Assembly: GCF_000716605.1 (NCBI RefSeq)
Contig: NZ_JNXE01000001.1
Location: forward strand, 372,001-436,000
DNA length: 64,000 nucleotides
DNA from: Streptomyces sp. NRRL F-525
GTDB lineage: Bacteria > Actinomycetota > Actinomycetes > Streptomycetales > Streptomycetaceae
Reading direction: 5' to 3'
A model generated the notes under the pieces. The model searched no databases and had not been told where the DNA came from. It saw nothing but the letters and a program-made list of their open reading frames with translations. A program made the translations under genes and the position numbers. Positions 61,673-64,000 of this stretch are shown here, piece after piece. Numbering within the stretch: the stretch's first letter is position 1; every line of letters starts with the position of its first letter.

Positions 61673-63085
61673 TCAGGCGGTGCGGGCGTCCGCGGCGTCC
61701 TTCGCGGGAGCGGTCGTCGCGGCCCGGTCGTCGGTGGTGGACTCGATCTCGGTCAGGTCGCGGTGCCGGGTCTCCTTGGCCAGGCCCACCGCGATCAGGG
61801 TCAGGACGACCGCCGCGATCACATACAGGGCGATCGGGGTCGAGCTGCCGTAGTCGGCCAGCAGGGCGGTGGCGATCAGCGGGGCCGGGGCGCCCGCCGC
61901 GACCGAGGCGAACTGGGCGCCGATGGAAGCGCCGGAGTACCGCATCCGGGTCGCGAACATCTCGGAGAAGAAGGCGGCTTGGGGCGCGTACATCGCGCCG
62001 TGCAGGACCAGGCCGACGGTCACGGCGAGGACCAGGTTGCCGAAGTCGCCGGTGTCGATCAGCGAGAAGAAGGGGAACATCCACAGCCCGATGCCCACCG
62101 CGCCCAGCAGATACACGGGCCGGCGTCCGATCCGGTCCGACAGGGCGCCCCAGGCCGGGATGACGGCGAAGTGCACGGCGGAGGCGATGAGTACGGAGTT
62201 CAGGGCCGTCTGTCGGGAGACGCCGGCCGAGGTGGTGGCGTAGACGAGGATGAAGGCGGTGATCACGTAGTAGCTGATGTTCTCCGCCATGCGGGCGCCC
62301 ATCGCGACGAGGATGTCGCGCCAGTGGTGGTGCAGTACGGAGACGAGCGGGAGTTGCTCGGGGGCGGTGCTTCCGGATGTTGTCCGGGCGGCGGCCTTGC
62401 GGGCCTGTGCCTGGGCCAACGCCTCCTGGAACACCGGGGATTCATCGACGGACAGACGGATCCACAGACCGACGGCGACCAGGACACCGGAGAGCAGGAA
62501 CGGGATGCGCCAGCCCCAGCTGCCGAAGGCCTCGTCCGAGAGGACGGCGGTGAGCAGGGACAGCACGCCTGTCGCGAGCAACTGCCCCGTGGGGGCGCCG
62601 GTTTGGGGCCACGACGCCCAGAAGCCGCGCCTGCGGGCGTCTCCGTGCTCCGAGACGAGCAGGACGGCTCCGCCCCACTCGCCGCCGAGCGCGAAGCCCT
62701 GCACCAGGCGCAGCGCGGTGAGCAGGACCGGGGCCGCAGCTCCGACGGTCGCGTGGGTCGGCAGCAGCCCGATGGCGAAGGTCGCCCCGCCCATCAGCAG
62801 CAGGCTCAGCACCAGCAGCTTCTTGCGGCCGAGCCGGTCGCCGTAGTGCCCGAAGACGAGGGCACCGAGGGGGCGGGCCGCGAAACCCACGGCATAGGTC
62901 AGGAAGGAGAGCAGGGTGCCGACGAGCGGGTCGGAGTCGGGGAAGAACAGCTTGTTGAACACGAGGGCGGCCGCGGAGCCGTAGAGGAAGAAGTCGTACC
63001 ACTCGATGGTGGTGCCGATGAGGCTGGCGGCGACGATGCGTTTGAGGTTGGCGGGGGGTGGGGGAGCGGGGGTTGCCGAGGCCAT
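61673..63085 (-). CDS. MFS transporter of the metabolite:H+ symporter family (ShiA/KgtP-like)
   Basis: 470 residues and 12 helices. ASLIGTTIEWYDFFLYGSAAALVFNKLFFP is the first-helix signature of the MHS family, and GHYGDRLGRKKLLVLSLLLMGGATFAIGLLP is the A-motif loop. ALRLVQGFALGGEWGGAVLL and WASWPQTGAPTGQLLATGVL follow. Substrates in this family are carboxylates such as shikimate, citrate or alpha-ketoglutarate. ATG 63085 is preceded by AAGGAAG. It is convergent with the PucR-type gene. Confidence 0.9.
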   Translation of the reverse strand: MASATPAPPPPANLKRIVAASLIGTTIEWYDFFLYGSAAALVFNKLFFPDSDPLVGTLLSFLTYAVGFAARPLGALVFGHYGDRLGRKKLLVLSLLLMGGATFAIGLLPTHATVGAAAPVLLTALRLVQGFALGGEWGGAVLLVSEHGDARRRGFWASWPQTGAPTGQLLATGVLSLLTAVLSDEAFGSWGWRIPFLLSGVLVAVGLWIRLSVDESPVFQEALAQAQARKAAARTTSGSTAPEQLPLVSVLHHHWRDILVAMGARMAENISYYVITAFILVYATTSAGVSRQTALNSVLIASAVHFAVIPAWGALSDRIGRRPVYLLGAVGIGLWMFPFFSLIDTGDFGNLVLAVTVGLVLHGAMYAPQAAFFSEMFATRMRYSGASIGAQFASVAAGAPAPLIATALLADYGSSTPIALYVIAAVVLTLIAVGLAKETRHRDLTEIESTTDDRAATTAPAKDAADARTA

Positions 63086-63221
63086 GTGCGCCACTTCCTT
63101 GGGTGCCGTGGGGACGGGTACGTGATGGCACACGGTAGGAAGGGGCACGTCAGCGGCACATGTGGTGGGACACCATAGTTCTGGGGGACGAAGTGCGTGC
63201 GGCGACTATGAGTTGAGGGCG

Positions 63222-64000
63222 CTAGGGCAGGATCGAGTCGATGTATCCGCCGTCGACGCGCAGGGCTCCGCCGGTTGTGGCCGAGGCCTGGTCGGAGCTG
63301 AGGTAGACGACCATGTGGGCGATCTCCTCGGGCTCGATCAGCCGTTGCAGCAGGGACTGCGGCCGGTGCTTCCGCATGAACTCGCGCTGGGCCTCGTCCC
63401 AGGGCAGGTCGCGGTCGACGAGTTCGTAGACGAAGTCCTCGACGCCGCCGGTGTGGGTCGGGCCGGCGATGACCGAGTTGACCGTCACGCCCGTGCCCGC
63501 CGCCTGCTTCGCGAAGCCGCGGCCGACGGCGAGGAGGGCGGTCTTGGACATGCCGTAGTGGATCATCTCGGCCGGGATGACGACCGCCGAGTCACTGGCG
63601 ATGTTCAGGATCCGGCCCCAGCCGCGTGCCGTCATGCCCGGCAGGTACATGCGGGTCAGCCGGACCGCGGCCAGCACGTTCACCTCGAAATAGCGCCGCC
63701 ACTCCTCGTCGCTGATCTCCAGCGGGTCGGCGGAGCCGAAGATGCCCAGGTTGTTGACGAGGATGTCCACCTCGGGCAGCGACTCCAGGACGCGCTGGGC
63801 GCCCTCCTCGTTCGCGACGTCGGCGGCCACGGGGACGAAGTCCGCGCCGGGGACCTCCGCCGCGAGCCGCGCCACACCCTCCGCGACCCGTTTCTCGTCC
63901 CGGCCGTTCACCCCGACCCGGGCGCCGGAGCGCGCGAGTCCGGCGGCGATCGCGGCGCCGATGCCCTGCGTCGAGCCCGTCACCAGGGCGGTGCGTCCGG
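63222..64000 (-). CDS. Short-chain dehydrogenase/reductase (5' end beyond window)
   Basis: At least 258 residues are visible. The frame is open to the window edge, where it reads GRTALVTGSTQGIGAAIAAGLARSGARVGVNGRD, so the true start is outside. DILVNNLGIFGSADP is the NNAG motif with Leu. ILNIASDSAVVIPAEMIHYGMSKTALLAVGRG holds Ser, Tyr and Lys. A C-terminal GGALRVDGGYIDSILP closes the fold. The substrate is unknown. It runs in the same direction as the MFS gene but 136 bases separate them. Confidence 0.9.
   Translation of the reverse strand, partial: GRTALVTGSTQGIGAAIAAGLARSGARVGVNGRDEKRVAEGVARLAAEVPGADFVPVAADVANEEGAQRVLESLPEVDILVNNLGIFGSADPLEISDEEWRRYFEVNVLAAVRLTRMYLPGMTARGWGRILNIASDSAVVIPAEMIHYGMSKTALLAVGRGFAKQAAGTGVTVNSVIAGPTHTGGVEDFVYELVDRDLPWDEAQREFMRKHRPQSLLQRLIEPEEIAHMVVYLSSDQASATTGGALRVDGGYIDSILP

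Overview
This 64 kb window has the very high GC, dense packing, frequent GTG starts and four-base ATGA/GTGA gene overlaps of a Streptomyces chromosome. Families such as DUF5990, DUF6879, DUF6643, Rv1733c, MmyB-type XRE regulators and a secreted phospholipase A2 agree with that. I see no rRNA, tRNA or CRISPR. The only mobile-element trace is a decayed transposase fragment near 42 kb. Both ends cut a gene.

Layout. 1-3.6 kb: end of a polytopic membrane protein, an LCP cell-wall ligase and a DUF5990 protein. 3.6-11.3 kb: a peptide-uptake operon (two ATPases, two permeases, a lipoprotein) led by a prolyl iminopeptidase, with a divergent FadR-type regulator and a 9-9-9 inverted repeat between them. 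11.3-14.7 kb: PhzF-like protein, a COG0701 permease with its TIGR03943 partner, and phospholipase A2. 14.7-18.1 kb: a DHFR-like protein, then a DeoR regulator facing a SIS isomerase and a class II aldolase (amino-sugar or ketose phosphate catabolism). 18.1-22.5 kb: RlmG and, beside it, a compact candidate RiPP locus: a 24-codon peptide gene, a ThiF/E1-like enzyme with an N-terminal recognition-like domain, a PqqD-M50 membrane protease and a DUF6879 protein. 22.5-30.4 kb: AlkB, ROK, an NfeD-like/SPFH pair, an IlvY/IlvC divergent pair with a plant-like long ketol-acid reductoisomerase, and an inverted second copy of the permease/TIGR03943 pair. 30.5-33 kb: a four-gene operon (TetR, cupin, DUF4865, phosphotriesterase-like) with a palindromic operator. 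33-36.8 kb: SHOCT/MacB-like ATPase/FtsX-like permease. 36.8-42.8 kb: structured spacers, an RsbW-like kinase, a Cds1-like PLP enzyme, XRE/SDR and the transposase remnant. 42.9-52.6 kb: DeoR, a large membrane hydrolase with a TTA codon, a beta-helix/AAA+ fusion, Rv1733c, MOSC, DUF6643 and TerD. 52.6-64 kb: HpnB-like glycosyltransferase, glutamate racemase, O-antigen-ligase-like protein, apolipoprotein N-acyltransferase, Nudix, 3-hydroxybutyrate dehydrogenase, a PucR-type regulator, an MHS-type transporter and an SDR.

The most interesting item is the 19.35-22.53 kb locus. The peptide ends in Gly-Gly-Ser-Asn, has a strong ribosome binding site and its own hairpin terminator, and faces an E1-like enzyme. 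That suggests either microcin-C-like activation of the terminal Asn or a trimmed diglycine activated as in thiocarboxylate carriers. Next in interest are the duplicated metal-type permease operon in inverted orientation and the plant-like KARI with its own LysR regulator. All assignments come from reading motifs and recalling families. No database search was run.
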